Positions 6,933 through 15,537 of a stretch of 64,000 nucleotides of DNA are shown here, piece by piece. The notes beneath the pieces were generated by a model, which was given only the letters and a program-made list of their open reading frames with translations, made no database searches and was not told the origin of the DNA. Both the position numbers and the translations under genes were made by a program. The stretch covers positions 1 through 64,000 of the forward strand of contig JAZUPZ010000032.1 in the NCBI GenBank assembly GCA_045605445.1, read 5' to 3'. Positions within the stretch are counted from its first letter, which is position 1, and each line of letters starts with the position of its first letter. This DNA is from CAZMHL01 sp045605445. Its GTDB lineage: Bacteria > Bacillota > Clostridia > RGIG6154.

Positions 6933-6958
6933 GCCATCTAAACCATTCAGTCTTTCAG
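6933..6958 (+). repeat. 26-bp 3'-end motif, degraded copy 3
   Basis: GCCATCTAAACCATTCAGTC followed by TTTCAGA matches the motif at 2946 with several changes. It directly precedes another terminator. Confidence 0.45.
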
Positions 6959-6962
6959 AATT

Positions 6963-6994
6963 AAAAAGTCATCGCAAGATGGCTTTTTTGTTTT
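6963..6994 (+). terminator. Terminator sharing the tRNA-Met stem core
   Basis: AAAAAGTCATC-GCAA-GATGGCTTTTTTG; the stem matches that of the tRNA-Met terminator at 1107-1149. No intact gene precedes it, so it is a relic or ends antisense-remnant transcription. Confidence 0.65.
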
Positions 6995-7044
6995 GTCAAA
7001 GTATTTCGATATAATAAGAATACACACAATTTTGACAAAAACTA

Positions 7045-7074
7045 TTGCACACATCTTGCTTTATGATATATAAT
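7045..7074 (+). promoter_or_regulatory. Promoter of the VanY-type gene
   Basis: TTGCAC (7045-7050), 18-bp spacer, TATAAT (7069-7074). A TTGACA at 7032 is also present but is too far from the -10. Confidence 0.65.
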
Positions 7075-7107
7075 TATCATAGACAAAAAATGACGGGAAG
7101 CGATTTT

Positions 7108-8304
7108 ATGAAAAAACGGTTGGCAATAATTTTAACGTGCATTATACTTATTACATCTTTATGCGGAATAAGTGTATACGGTCAGGAAATCAACGCTCCC
7201 GGGTTTGCGATAGAGTTCAACGGAGAGGCAACAGACTGCACCTCTGTTATTTATAACGACACACATTACATTCCTCTGAGAGCTGTTTTTGAAAAAATGG
7301 GAGCATCGGTATTTTACCGAAGCCGTGACTGTCGTATTCTGGCTTTGTCGCGGGACGGGGATATGATATACCATAATGTGGGCTCCAATGAGGTTACAGT
7401 TAACGGTAAGCAAAAAAGCTTTGAAAATATATCTGTATGGATAAACAATCAGGTGTATATCCCGATTGATATGTTGACTGCAGCCTTAAATCCCGATGGG
7501 ATTTCCTGCGACAATCAGGAATTAAACATACAGAAATATCTTTTCAGCAACGCTTATCACAAGGTTATAAAAGATGTGATGGGGGTATCGGGAAGCAGTA
7601 ATTTTTACCCCGAAAGATTCCAGAGATACATAAATTATCACGCTGAAAAGCCCTCTTACAGTATTCAGGACATTATTTTCAGAGTAAATCTCGGGCTTGA
7701 TTATCCTTTTTATGAAAACACCACTACAATAGAAAACCCCTATGAGCTTCTGGTTCTGGTTAACAAGTATAACATTCTGCCAAAAGATTTTACTCAGTAC
7801 AACCTTGTTACTATGAAAAAAGAGCACACTAGTAATGACGGAAAACAGTATTTGCTTGCAGGCGTTGCCTATGAGAAGTATGTAGAAATGTGGGAGGCGG
7901 CAAAGAAGGAAGGACTTTCCATGAGGGTTGTTTCGGCATACAGAACAGAAGGGTTCCAGAGAAGCCTTTACAACAGCAGGGTAAGAACAACGGGAAAAGT
8001 TAATGCGGATAATTACACCGCAAGACCCGGCTCTTCTGAACATCAGACGGGGTTGGCTGTTGACATAAGCTCTACAAAAGGTACTTTTCAGTATACTCCC
8101 GAGTTTAGGTGGCTTCAGCAGCATGCTCACGAATACGGATATATTTTAAGATACCCGAAAGGCAAGGAGTGGATTACCGGCTATTCCTACGAGCCGTGGC
8201 ATTACCGTTATGTTGGCGTGGACGCAGCTAAGATAATATACGAAGAGGGAATAACCTTTGAAGAATATTATGCAAAATATATCTCGGTAAATGAATACAG
8301 ATAG
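7108..8304 (+). CDS. Secreted stalk-domain D-alanyl-D-alanine carboxypeptidase (VanY/M15 family)
   Basis: A 398-aa exported protein. The start ATG 7108 gives a standard signal peptide (MKKRLAIILTCIILITSLCG); upstream in-frame codons would bury it. Residues about 30-130 form a copper-amine-oxidase-N (stalk) domain with YIPLRAVFEKMGA. The C-terminal half is a VanY/LAS peptidase: SAYRTEGFQRSLY, the zinc motif GSSEHQTGLAVDIS (His and Asp ligands) and EPWHYRYV (third His). It should trim D-Ala from peptidoglycan stem peptides outside the membrane. It is monocistronic, between a promoter at 7045 and a terminator at 8314. Confidence 0.9.
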   Translation: MKKRLAIILTCIILITSLCGISVYGQEINAPGFAIEFNGEATDCTSVIYNDTHYIPLRAVFEKMGASVFYRSRDCRILALSRDGDMIYHNVGSNEVTVNGKQKSFENISVWINNQVYIPIDMLTAALNPDGISCDNQELNIQKYLFSNAYHKVIKDVMGVSGSSNFYPERFQRYINYHAEKPSYSIQDIIFRVNLGLDYPFYENTTTIENPYELLVLVNKYNILPKDFTQYNLVTMKKEHTSNDGKQYLLAGVAYEKYVEMWEAAKKEGLSMRVVSAYRTEGFQRSLYNSRVRTTGKVNADNYTARPGSSEHQTGLAVDISSTKGTFQYTPEFRWLQQHAHEYGYILRYPKGKEWITGYSYEPWHYRYVGVDAAKIIYEEGITFEEYYAKYISVNEYR

Positions 8305-8313
8305 AATTAAAGA

Positions 8314-8355
8314 AGAAAATCCGTTACCCGGCAGAGGAACGGATTTTCTGTTTTG
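8314..8355 (+). terminator. Terminator of the VanY-type gene
   Basis: AGAAAATCCGTT (8314-8325) pairs perfectly with AACGGATTTTCT (8338-8349), followed by GTTTTG. Confidence 0.75.
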
Positions 8356-8380
8356 TCGCCGTAGCGTTATACAAAATCCC

Positions 8381-8408
8381 TTGACTTTTAACCTGCAAAT
8401 GGTATAAT
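8381..8408 (+). promoter_or_regulatory. Promoter of the GH29 gene
   Basis: TTGACT (8381-8386), 16-bp spacer, TATAAT (8403-8408), 31 bp before the start codon. Confidence 0.75.
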
Positions 8409-8439
8409 TTAAGCATACAATTTGGGGGAGGTAAAAACT

Positions 8440-9762
8440 ATGACAAAAAAACCTGATATTCAGTCATTTAAGGAATGTAAATTCGGATTATTCATTCATT
8501 ATGGACTATACTCAATTCAGGGCGAAGGCGAATGGGCGATGTATTTTACAAAAACCGGCTATGACGAATACAAAAAGCTTGCAGAGCAGCCGCTTGGTGA
8601 AAAATTCAATGCAGAGGAAATTATTAAGCTTGCAAAAAGCTTTGGCTGCAGATATGCGGTTTTAACATCACGTCATCACGACGGTTACTGCCTTTTTGAC
8701 AGTAAACACAGCATTGATAATTTTACAAGCACAAAAACAGCGGCAAAGCGCGATTTCGTAAAAGAATATATGGATGCCTGCCACAAGGAAAATATGTTTG
8801 CGGGACTTTACTATTCGCCGCTTGATTTCAGAAATCCCGCTTCTTTTGTTCCGGGAATTTTCCAAAAGGAAGCAAAAGAAATGGTAGAACAGTGTCACAA
8901 GCAGGTTGAAGAGCTTATGACAAACTACGGAAAGGTAGACCTTTTGTGGTATGACGGCGGGGAAGATTACATACCGGGAATGAACGTTCCCGACCATAAG
9001 CATTCGGCAGAGGATATTTTAGAGTATAAAAAGAATCCGCCTTTTGCAGGCTTCTGGAATGCGGAAGAGCTTAACAACAAGGTAAGAGAATGGCAACCGG
9101 GAATCGTAATAAACAACCGTTTCGGCAACAAGCAGATTGGCGATTATGTAACTCCCGAAAAGCAGATTGGCGAATATAATGTGGAAAAAGCCTGGGAAAC
9201 CTGCGAATGTGTTGCAACCTCTTGGGGATGGGTAGCAAATGACACAATGAAGACCTACAGAAAAATTCTCCAGACCCTTGTAATGGTAGTAACCGGCGGA
9301 GGAAACCTTCTTCTTAACGTTGCACCAAAAGCTGACGGCACCTTTGAACAGGAGCAGATTGAAAGAATGCAGAAGGTTGGCAGATGGCTTGAAAAATATG
9401 GAGAAAGTATTTACGGAACTCAGGGCGGACCGGTTGTAAACGGACCCTGGGGCGGTATGACCCATAAAGAAAATAACGCTTATATCCACGTAATTGAATG
9501 GGTTAAGGATAAATATACAATTCCCGTTCCCGAAGACAAGCTTACTAAAGTATCTGCTCTTAATGCAGAGATTAACTTTGAAATTAAAGACAACAAGCTT
9601 ACCTTCTCCGTTTCCGAAGAGGATATGGAAAAGAGCAATGTTGTAATTAAGCTTGAATTTACTGAGGATGTTGAAAAGGCTTATGCACCTTTTTCTCAGG
9701 AAGAGCTTACGGTTAACCTTGGCTGTGATAATAATGACAAAGCAATAAATTTAGGACAATAA
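8440..9762 (+). CDS. Alpha-L-fucosidase family GH29
   Basis: A 440-aa cytosolic enzyme with no signal peptide. Start ATG 8440 has GGGGGAGG 8 bp upstream. GH29 hallmarks are the N-terminal CKFGLFIHYGLYSI, TSRHHDGYCLFDS (79-88 region), GLYYSP, and VDLLWYDGG, whose Asp172 is the expected retaining nucleophile. Near the end of the catalytic domain is VVTGGGNLLLNVAPKADG. It should release alpha-linked fucose from small glycans taken into the cell. It stands alone with its own promoter and terminator; no fucose-utilisation genes are adjacent. Confidence 0.92.
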   Translation: MTKKPDIQSFKECKFGLFIHYGLYSIQGEGEWAMYFTKTGYDEYKKLAEQPLGEKFNAEEIIKLAKSFGCRYAVLTSRHHDGYCLFDSKHSIDNFTSTKTAAKRDFVKEYMDACHKENMFAGLYYSPLDFRNPASFVPGIFQKEAKEMVEQCHKQVEELMTNYGKVDLLWYDGGEDYIPGMNVPDHKHSAEDILEYKKNPPFAGFWNAEELNNKVREWQPGIVINNRFGNKQIGDYVTPEKQIGEYNVEKAWETCECVATSWGWVANDTMKTYRKILQTLVMVVTGGGNLLLNVAPKADGTFEQEQIERMQKVGRWLEKYGESIYGTQGGPVVNGPWGGMTHKENNAYIHVIEWVKDKYTIPVPEDKLTKVSALNAEINFEIKDNKLTFSVSEEDMEKSNVVIKLEFTEDVEKAYAPFSQEELTVNLGCDNNDKAINLGQ

Positions 9763-9813
9763 GAGAATGTGAAAAAAGTCTTAGTCGCAAAAAGGCAGAA
9801 TATAACCAAATGC

Positions 9814-9848
9814 AGAAAAATCTCAATTTTGAGATTTTTCTTTTTTTA
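9814..9848 (+). terminator. Terminator of the GH29 gene
   Basis: GAAAAATCTCAA pairs with TTGAGATTTTTC, followed by seven T. Confidence 0.8.
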
Positions 9849-9922
9849 TACACCTTTTTTCTATCCGCTAAAAAATGTATTCATCTCTTAAAAGCAAGAC
9901 ATAATAATAAAGAGGTGAGCAT

Positions 9923-11221
9923 ATGAAATCTTTATGGAATGATGATATTAAAACAAGCAGCTTTGAAGCGCTGAAGGGTGATATTAAAACCGATGTGCTG
10001 ATTATCGGCGGAGGTATGTGCGGAATTTTGTGTGCCCATATGCTTAAGGAGGCAGGGGCAGACTGCGTGTTGGTTGAGGCAGACAGAATATGCAGGGGCA
10101 TAACAAATGGAACAACAGCAAAAATAACACTTCAGCACGGGCTTATATACAGTAAAATAACAGAAAAATACGGCTTCGAAAAGGCACAAAAATATTATAT
10201 AAGTCAGAAAAAGGCATTTGAAAAGCTTACGGAGCTTGCCTCTGAGCTTGATGATGATTTTGAAGTCTGCAATTCTTTTGTTTATTCAATGAAGGACAGA
10301 GGTATAATTGAAAAAGAGGTTGCAACGTTAAACAAAATTGGCTGTGATGCGAAGTTCTGTACAGATATTTCCCTGCCCTTTAAGGTTGCAGGAGCGGTAA
10401 AAACAGAAAATCAGGCGAAATTCCATCCGCTGAAATTCGCCCATAATATAGCAAAAAATCTGAAAATATACGAAAATACCAAGGTGGTTGAGTTAATGCC
10501 CCATAAAGCAATCACCAATCAGGGGGAAATTACGGCAAAGAAAATTATTGTTGCAACGCATTTTCCTTTTATAAATAAGCACGGAGGATTTTTCCTTAAA
10601 ATGTATCAGCACAGGTCATATGTGCTTGAGCTTTTGAACGCGCCTTATCTTAAAGATATGTATGTTGATGAGTCGGAAACGGGAATGTCCTTCAGAAGCT
10701 GCGGAAAAAGTCTGCTTCTGGGCGGAGGGGGTCACCGTACAGGGCAAAAAGGCGGAAATTGGCAGGAACTTGAAGATTTTGCACGGAAATATTGGCCCGA
10801 AGCAAAACAGGGAACAAAATGGGCAACCCAGGACTGCATTACTCTTGATTCTGTGCCCTATATAGGGCAATGTTCAAAATCAACTCCTTATTTTTACGTT
10901 GCAACCGGCTTTAACAAATGGGGGATGACCTCTTCAATGGTTTCGGCGATGATACTTACCGACCTTGTTTGCGGAAGAAAAAACGAATATGCTGATGTTT
11001 ATTCGCCTTCAAGAAGCTTTCTTCATCCTCAGCTTGCCGCAAACGTTTTTGAAGCCTTTAAATCGGTTATCACACCAACAACACCCAGATGCCCTCATAT
11101 GGGCTGTGCATTGAAATATAACAGGCAGGAGCATTCCTGGGACTGCCCCTGCCACGGGTCAAGATTCGAGGAAAACGGCAAATTGATAAATAATCCCGCC
11201 ACAGACGATATGAAAAAATAA
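9923..11221 (+). CDS. FAD-dependent oxidoreductase with C-terminal Rieske [2Fe-2S] domain
   Basis: A 432-aa two-domain protein. Residues about 22-370 are a DadA-type FAD oxidoreductase: dinucleotide motif LIIGGGMCGILCAHMLKEAG and the second FAD contact YVATGFNKWGMT. The end carries a Rieske cluster site with Cys390-x-His392 and Cys408-x-x-His411; Cys395 and Cys410 could form the usual disulfide. Substrate is unknown; related proteins are annotated as amine or amino-acid oxidases that feed electrons through the Rieske centre. An AGAGGTGAG ribosome site precedes ATG 9923. It converges on the LysR gene, sharing a bidirectional terminator. Confidence 0.9.
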   Translation: MKSLWNDDIKTSSFEALKGDIKTDVLIIGGGMCGILCAHMLKEAGADCVLVEADRICRGITNGTTAKITLQHGLIYSKITEKYGFEKAQKYYISQKKAFEKLTELASELDDDFEVCNSFVYSMKDRGIIEKEVATLNKIGCDAKFCTDISLPFKVAGAVKTENQAKFHPLKFAHNIAKNLKIYENTKVVELMPHKAITNQGEITAKKIIVATHFPFINKHGGFFLKMYQHRSYVLELLNAPYLKDMYVDESETGMSFRSCGKSLLLGGGGHRTGQKGGNWQELEDFARKYWPEAKQGTKWATQDCITLDSVPYIGQCSKSTPYFYVATGFNKWGMTSSMVSAMILTDLVCGRKNEYADVYSPSRSFLHPQLAANVFEAFKSVITPTTPRCPHMGCALKYNRQEHSWDCPCHGSRFEENGKLINNPATDDMKK

Positions 11222-11254
11222 AGGGACTGTATTTTTTTTACAGTCCCTTTATTT
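11219..11254. terminator. Bidirectional terminator between oxidoreductase and LysR genes
   Basis: AAAGGGACTGTA and TACAGTCCCTTT form a perfect 12-bp stem, with T-rich sequence on both strands. It overlaps the ends of both convergent genes. Confidence 0.8.
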
Positions 11255-12136
11255 CTTTGTGTCAAAAAGATTACTTTTTGAAAGAAAACTGCGGAAATTT
11301 TCCATACTTTTCATACGGTAAGACTCCTTTTTCCAGACAAGGCTTACCTCGGCAAATATGGGTTCCTTGGTGGGAATTGCCGCAAAGGCATCGCTTGTTT
11401 CGGCTATCTGTCTGAAGGTGAAGCCCGTAACAACGTTTTCAGAAATCATTGCAAGCATTGTTGAAAGCTGCTTTGTCTGGAAAACAATGTTTGGAGTTAT
11501 TTCCGCATCAGCAAACCATTTTTTGATTTTTTCAGTCTGGAAGAAGCTGTTTTCAAACAGAACGAGAGGGCTGTTTTTAAGAACATCGGGAGTAACGTAT
11601 TTGTGCCTCGTTATGGGGTTTTCCTTTGATGCACAGCATACAATTTCAAGAGTTGCAATCTTCTGAAAATCAAATTTTGAATCAAAGGCGTTGTTTCTTA
11701 AAAGCAAAATCGTGTCCAGATAATTTTCTGAAAGAAGGTTTAACAGCTCATTGCTTCCCGCTTCAACAATCTCAAGGGTTATTTCGGGATGAAGAACGCA
11801 AAAGTCCCGGTAAATACAGGGAAGGACAAGAGAACCTATCATAGGCGGAACCCCCAGCCTTAATACGCTTCGCTCTTTACCTATGTCCTTCATAGTGCTT
11901 TCAAGCTGATCGGCTCTTGATAGAATATCTTTGCTCATTTCAAAAAGAACCTTGCCCTCGGAAGTAAGCTCCATTCCGCTGTGACGGCGGTTAAAAAGGG
12001 CTACTCCGAACTCTTTTTCAAGTGCTTTTATGGCTGAAGAAAGGGAAGGCTGGGAAATATAAAGGCATTCCGCCGCCTCAACAAGGGAACCATATATGCA
12101 AACGGTGTGAAAATATTTCAACTGGTTTAAATTCAT
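11249..12136 (-). CDS. LysR-family transcriptional regulator
   Basis: A 295-aa protein starting MNLNQLKYFHTVCIYGS; ATG 12136 is preferred because TGAGGTG lies 8 bp upstream. The N-terminal helix-turn-helix contains SLVEAAECLYISQPSLSSAIKALEKEFGVALFNR, the LysR signature, followed by an inducer-binding domain (about 90-295). It is divergent from the dicarboxylate dehydrogenase-MBL pair across a 115-bp gap, so it likely activates that operon in response to its substrate (inference). Confidence 0.92.
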   Translation of the reverse strand: MNLNQLKYFHTVCIYGSLVEAAECLYISQPSLSSAIKALEKEFGVALFNRRHSGMELTSEGKVLFEMSKDILSRADQLESTMKDIGKERSVLRLGVPPMIGSLVLPCIYRDFCVLHPEITLEIVEAGSNELLNLLSENYLDTILLLRNNAFDSKFDFQKIATLEIVCCASKENPITRHKYVTPDVLKNSPLVLFENSFFQTEKIKKWFADAEITPNIVFQTKQLSTMLAMISENVVTGFTFRQIAETSDAFAAIPTKEPIFAEVSLVWKKESYRMKSMENFRSFLSKSNLFDTKK

Positions 12137-12251
12137 ATTTAACACCTCAGGCACATTATATAGTTTTTATTTATATTTGTCAATATATAATATATTTTAC
12201 AAAAGTAATGCGATGTGTTATACTGAAATCAAAATAAGGAGATGATAAAAA

Positions 12252-13316
12252 ATGAACGTACATAAAATAGCAGTAATAGCAGGAGACGGAATAGGTCCCG
12301 AGGTTATCGACGAGGGTATTAAGGTTTTAGAGGCAGTGGCAAAGCTGGACGGCGGCTTTCGCTTTGAATTCACAAAATTCCCCTGGGGCTGTGAATACTA
12401 TAAGGAAAACGGCAGAATGATGGCAGAGGATGGAATAGAACAGCTGAAAAAATTCGATGCAATTTTGTTGGGCGCCGTAGGTGCGCCGGGAGTTCCCGAC
12501 CATATTTCTCTCTGGGATTTGCTTCTGGTAATCAGAAAAAGCTTTGACCAGTACATAAATCTTCGTCCCGTAAAGCTTTTAAAGGGTGCGCCCGAGGTTT
12601 TGAAAAATGCTTCGCCTGAAGATATTGATATGGTTTTCGTAAGAGAAAACACAGAGGGCGAATATGCAGGAAGCGGCAGCTGGCTCTTTAAAGGAAAACC
12701 GAACGAGGTTGTAATTCAGGATGGCGTATTCTCAAGAAAAGGTTGCGAAAGAGTTATCCGTTATGCTTACGAGCTGGCAAAAGCTCAGAATAAAACGCTT
12801 ACAAGCATAAGCAAGGCAAATGCCCTTAATTATTCAATGGTTTTCTGGGATCAGATTTTTGCCGAAGTGGGCAAAGAATATCCTGAAGTAAAAACCTATT
12901 CTTATCTGGTTGACGCCGCAAGTATGTTTATGGTAAAAGACCCGAAACGCTTTGAAATTGTTGTAACTTCAAATCTGTTCGGCGATATTCTTACAGATCT
13001 TGGCGCTGCAATTGCAGGCGGAATGGGACTTGCCGCAGGCGCAAACTTAAATCCCGAAAGAGAGTTCCCGTCAATGTTTGAGCCTATTCACGGTTCTGCG
13101 CCCGACATTGCAGGAAAAAACATTTCAAATCCTTTTGCAACCTTCTGGTCAGTATCCCAGCTTCTTGATTTCTTCGGATATACAAACTGGGGAGAACGCA
13201 TTATTTCCACTATTGAAGAAATGCTCTGCGAAAAGAAAACTCTTACTCCGGACCTCGGCGGAAATGCAAAAACCTCAGAGGTTGGAGAGGCATTTATTGA
13301 AAAACTCATAGGCTAA
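12252..13316 (+). CDS. Tartrate/D-malate-type NAD-dependent decarboxylating dehydrogenase
   Basis: A 354-aa beta-decarboxylating dehydrogenase of the isopropylmalate/isocitrate family. It starts with IAVIAGDGIGPEVIDEG and has VPDHISLWDLLLVIRKSFDQYINLRPVK, the form seen in tartrate dehydrogenase and DmlA rather than LeuB, then VRENTEGEYAGSG, SNLFGDILTDLGAAIAGG and the NAD site FEPIHGSAPDIAGK. It likely oxidises D-malate, tartrate or a related hydroxy acid to a keto acid plus CO2. AAGGAG lies 8 bp before the start. The gene is 13 bp from the MBL hydrolase gene and divergent from LysR. Confidence 0.88.
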   Translation: MNVHKIAVIAGDGIGPEVIDEGIKVLEAVAKLDGGFRFEFTKFPWGCEYYKENGRMMAEDGIEQLKKFDAILLGAVGAPGVPDHISLWDLLLVIRKSFDQYINLRPVKLLKGAPEVLKNASPEDIDMVFVRENTEGEYAGSGSWLFKGKPNEVVIQDGVFSRKGCERVIRYAYELAKAQNKTLTSISKANALNYSMVFWDQIFAEVGKEYPEVKTYSYLVDAASMFMVKDPKRFEIVVTSNLFGDILTDLGAAIAGGMGLAAGANLNPEREFPSMFEPIHGSAPDIAGKNISNPFATFWSVSQLLDFFGYTNWGERIISTIEEMLCEKKTLTPDLGGNAKTSEVGEAFIEKLIG

Positions 13317-13329
13317 GGAGAAAAATGCT

Positions 13330-14085
13330 ATGTTTGAAAGAAGAAAAATAAACAATCCCTGGGAAGGAAAAATTGAGCCTCATAAAATTATAGGTAATGT
13401 TTATTATATCGGAACCTTTCAGGCGTCAAGTCATCTGATTGATACGGGAGACGGGCTTATTGTAATTGATACCGGTTATGCAAAAACTCTTTATCTGCTT
13501 ATTGATTCTGTCTATAAGCTGGGTTTTAAGCCTGAGGATATTAAGTATATAATCAATACCCATTGGCACGGAGACCACGTTGAAGGAACGGCGGCTCTTG
13601 CAGATTTGTCGGGAGCAAAAACCATTATCGGCAAGAAAGATGCTGAAAAAGCAGAAAAGTATTTCATTCCCGACATTACGGTTGCAGAGGGTGACCTTCT
13701 TACTCTCGGAAACACTTCCATAACCTTTATGGAAACACCGGGACATACAAAGGGAACAATTTCTCTTTTCTTTGATACGGAGGAAAACGGAAAAGTATAC
13801 CGCGTTGGAACCTTTGGCGGTGCAGGAGCAAACACTCTTAAGGCAGGTGCCTTTGATTATGATGAGTGCAGAGAGGATTATTTTGAATCAATCAGGCGTC
13901 TGCGTGAGCAAAAGGTTGACGTGTTTATCGGAAACCATACCTGGAACAACGATACGGAAAATAAACTGAATCACCTGAGGAAAACAGGCGAGAATAAATT
14001 TATCGACCCAAGCCTTTGGTGTCAGTTCCTGGACTATTGCGAAAGCAGACTTAAAGAAATTATCGAAAACGAAAAGAATCAGTAA
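13330..14085 (+). CDS. MBL-fold metallohydrolase
   Basis: A 251-aa metallo-beta-lactamase-fold protein with SSHLIDTGDGLIVIDTGY, the metal motif NTHWHGDHVEG (His-x-His-x-Asp-His near residues 77-82), ETPGHTKGTISLFF and a late GNHTW His. No signal peptide is present, so it probably acts in the cytosol on a small ester or thioester. It is translated after the dehydrogenase gene with AAGGAG overlapping that gene's stop. Shared control suggests a role in the same acid pathway, but the substrate cannot be told. Confidence 0.88.
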   Translation: MFERRKINNPWEGKIEPHKIIGNVYYIGTFQASSHLIDTGDGLIVIDTGYAKTLYLLIDSVYKLGFKPEDIKYIINTHWHGDHVEGTAALADLSGAKTIIGKKDAEKAEKYFIPDITVAEGDLLTLGNTSITFMETPGHTKGTISLFFDTEENGKVYRVGTFGGAGANTLKAGAFDYDECREDYFESIRRLREQKVDVFIGNHTWNNDTENKLNHLRKTGENKFIDPSLWCQFLDYCESRLKEIIENEKNQ

Positions 14086-14127
14086 AAAAACCCGCTGTAA
14101 AAGCTATGTTTTACAGCGGGGTTTTTA
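14086..14127 (+). terminator. Terminator of the dehydrogenase-MBL operon
   Basis: ACCCGCTGTAAAA pairs with TTTTACAGCGGG(G)T around GCTATG, followed by TTTTT. Almost the same hairpin occurs at 17135-17176. Confidence 0.88.
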
Positions 14128-14135
14128 TATTTTTA

Positions 14136-14165
14136 TAGACAAATTCCTTTTTATTGTGTTATAAT
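14136..14165 (+). promoter_or_regulatory. Promoter of the permease / TIR-LRR operon
   Basis: TAGACA (14136-14141), 18-bp spacer, TATAAT (14160-14165). Confidence 0.65.
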
Positions 14166-14206
14166 GATACAAAATGTGACATTATAAACTCTTGGAGGTT
14201 TTTCAG

Positions 14207-15502
14207 ATGGGTTTTGTAATTACCATAGCCGCAGTCAGCTGTCTTGCGATGATATTGGCGGTTTTATTTTTTCCGAAGTTAAAGCTTGGTAAATTTTCTG
14301 TTTCTTCGTATTGGGTAATAACCTTAATAGGGGCAGCAACGCTTTTACTGTCGGGAGCGGTTGATATAAAGTCGGTAGGTGCGGCTCTGGTGACAGACAG
14401 TGCAATAAATCCTGTTAAAATTCTTGTTTTGTTTATATCAATGACGGTTTTGTCAATTTTTTTGGACGAGCTCGGCTTTTTCAGATATCTGGCAAACTGG
14501 TCTCTTAAACATGCAGGGGCAAGCCAGACAAAGCTTTTTGTTTTGTTGTATGTAACAGTTTCAATATTAACCGTTTTCACTTCAAACGATATTATTATCC
14601 TTTCCTTTACGCCATTTGTTTGCTATTTCGCGAAAAATGCTCATATTGACCCTATGCCCTATCTTGCGGCAGAATTCATTGCGGCAAACACCTGGAGTAT
14701 GGCTCTTATTATAGGAAATCCTACTAATATATATCTTGTTACGGCAACGGGAGGAGATTTTGTTTCATATATGAAGGTTATGCTTCTTCCTACGGTTGTG
14801 TCGGGGGTTGTTTCCTGCATTTTGCTGTTCGGATTGTTCCGCAGAAAATTTTCCGTGCCTATTTCCGCATCCCCGGAAGAGGTTGAAATAAAAGATAAAC
14901 TCTCTTTATGGGTAGGAATTATTCATCTTGCAGTTTGTACTCTGGCACTTGCTTTTGCATCTTATGTCGGCATAGAAATGTGGTTAATTTCCCTCGTGTC
15001 GGTTCTGAGCCTGCTTGCATTTAATGTTGTAATTGCAATTGTGAGAAGAGAAAAACCGAAAATGCTGGTTGCCTGTCTGAAAAGGGCGCCCTGGGAGCTT
15101 ATTCCCTTTGTTATTTCAATGTTTGTAATTGTAGAGGCGCTGGGAGTAACCGGGGTTACAAACAAAGCCTTTGAGTTTATGGGGAATTCATATCCCGTCT
15201 GGAAATACGGCTTTTCTTCCTTCGTGGCATCAAATTTTATAAACAATATTCCTATGAGCGTGCTGTTTTCTTCAATTCTTGCAAATGCAACCTCAAATAT
15301 CGAGGCTGTATATGCTACGGTTGTAGGTTCAAACCTTGGCGCCTGCCTTACGCCTATTGGTGCCCTTGCGGGAATTATGTGGAGCTCCATTCTTAAAGAT
15401 CACGGGCTTAAATTTACATATGTTGATTTTCTGAAAACAGGAATAACAATAGCAGTTCCCTCGTTGGTTTCTGCACTGGCTGTTCTTGAACTTGTACTTT
15501 AA
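14207..15502 (+). CDS. ArsB/SLC13-type membrane permease
   Basis: A 431-aa protein with about 11-12 membrane segments. Start ATG 14207 has GGAGG 8 bp upstream. The sequence has ion-transporter-superfamily marks in each half: VFTSNDIIILSFTPFVCYFAKN with NTWSMALIIGNPTNIYLVTATGGDF, and ASNFINNIPMSVLFSSILAN with GSNLGACLTPIGALAGIMW. These NDIIIL / GNPTN and NNIPM / GSNLG pairs are typical of ArsB and related divalent anion transporters. No arsenic genes are nearby, so the anion is unknown. The next gene (TIR-LRR) starts 35 bp on without a visible promoter, so both are probably on one mRNA. Confidence 0.85.
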   Translation: MGFVITIAAVSCLAMILAVLFFPKLKLGKFSVSSYWVITLIGAATLLLSGAVDIKSVGAALVTDSAINPVKILVLFISMTVLSIFLDELGFFRYLANWSLKHAGASQTKLFVLLYVTVSILTVFTSNDIIILSFTPFVCYFAKNAHIDPMPYLAAEFIAANTWSMALIIGNPTNIYLVTATGGDFVSYMKVMLLPTVVSGVVSCILLFGLFRRKFSVPISASPEEVEIKDKLSLWVGIIHLAVCTLALAFASYVGIEMWLISLVSVLSLLAFNVVIAIVRREKPKMLVACLKRAPWELIPFVISMFVIVEALGVTGVTNKAFEFMGNSYPVWKYGFSSFVASNFINNIPMSVLFSSILANATSNIEAVYATVVGSNLGACLTPIGALAGIMWSSILKDHGLKFTYVDFLKTGITIAVPSLVSALAVLELVL

Positions 15503-15537
15503 ATTCTCAACCGATTTACAGAAAGGATTTTACTGCT

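Noticed and set aside
14207..15502. Arsenite resistance function for the permease
   Set aside because: No arsR, arsC or arsA is nearby, and the family covers many anions.
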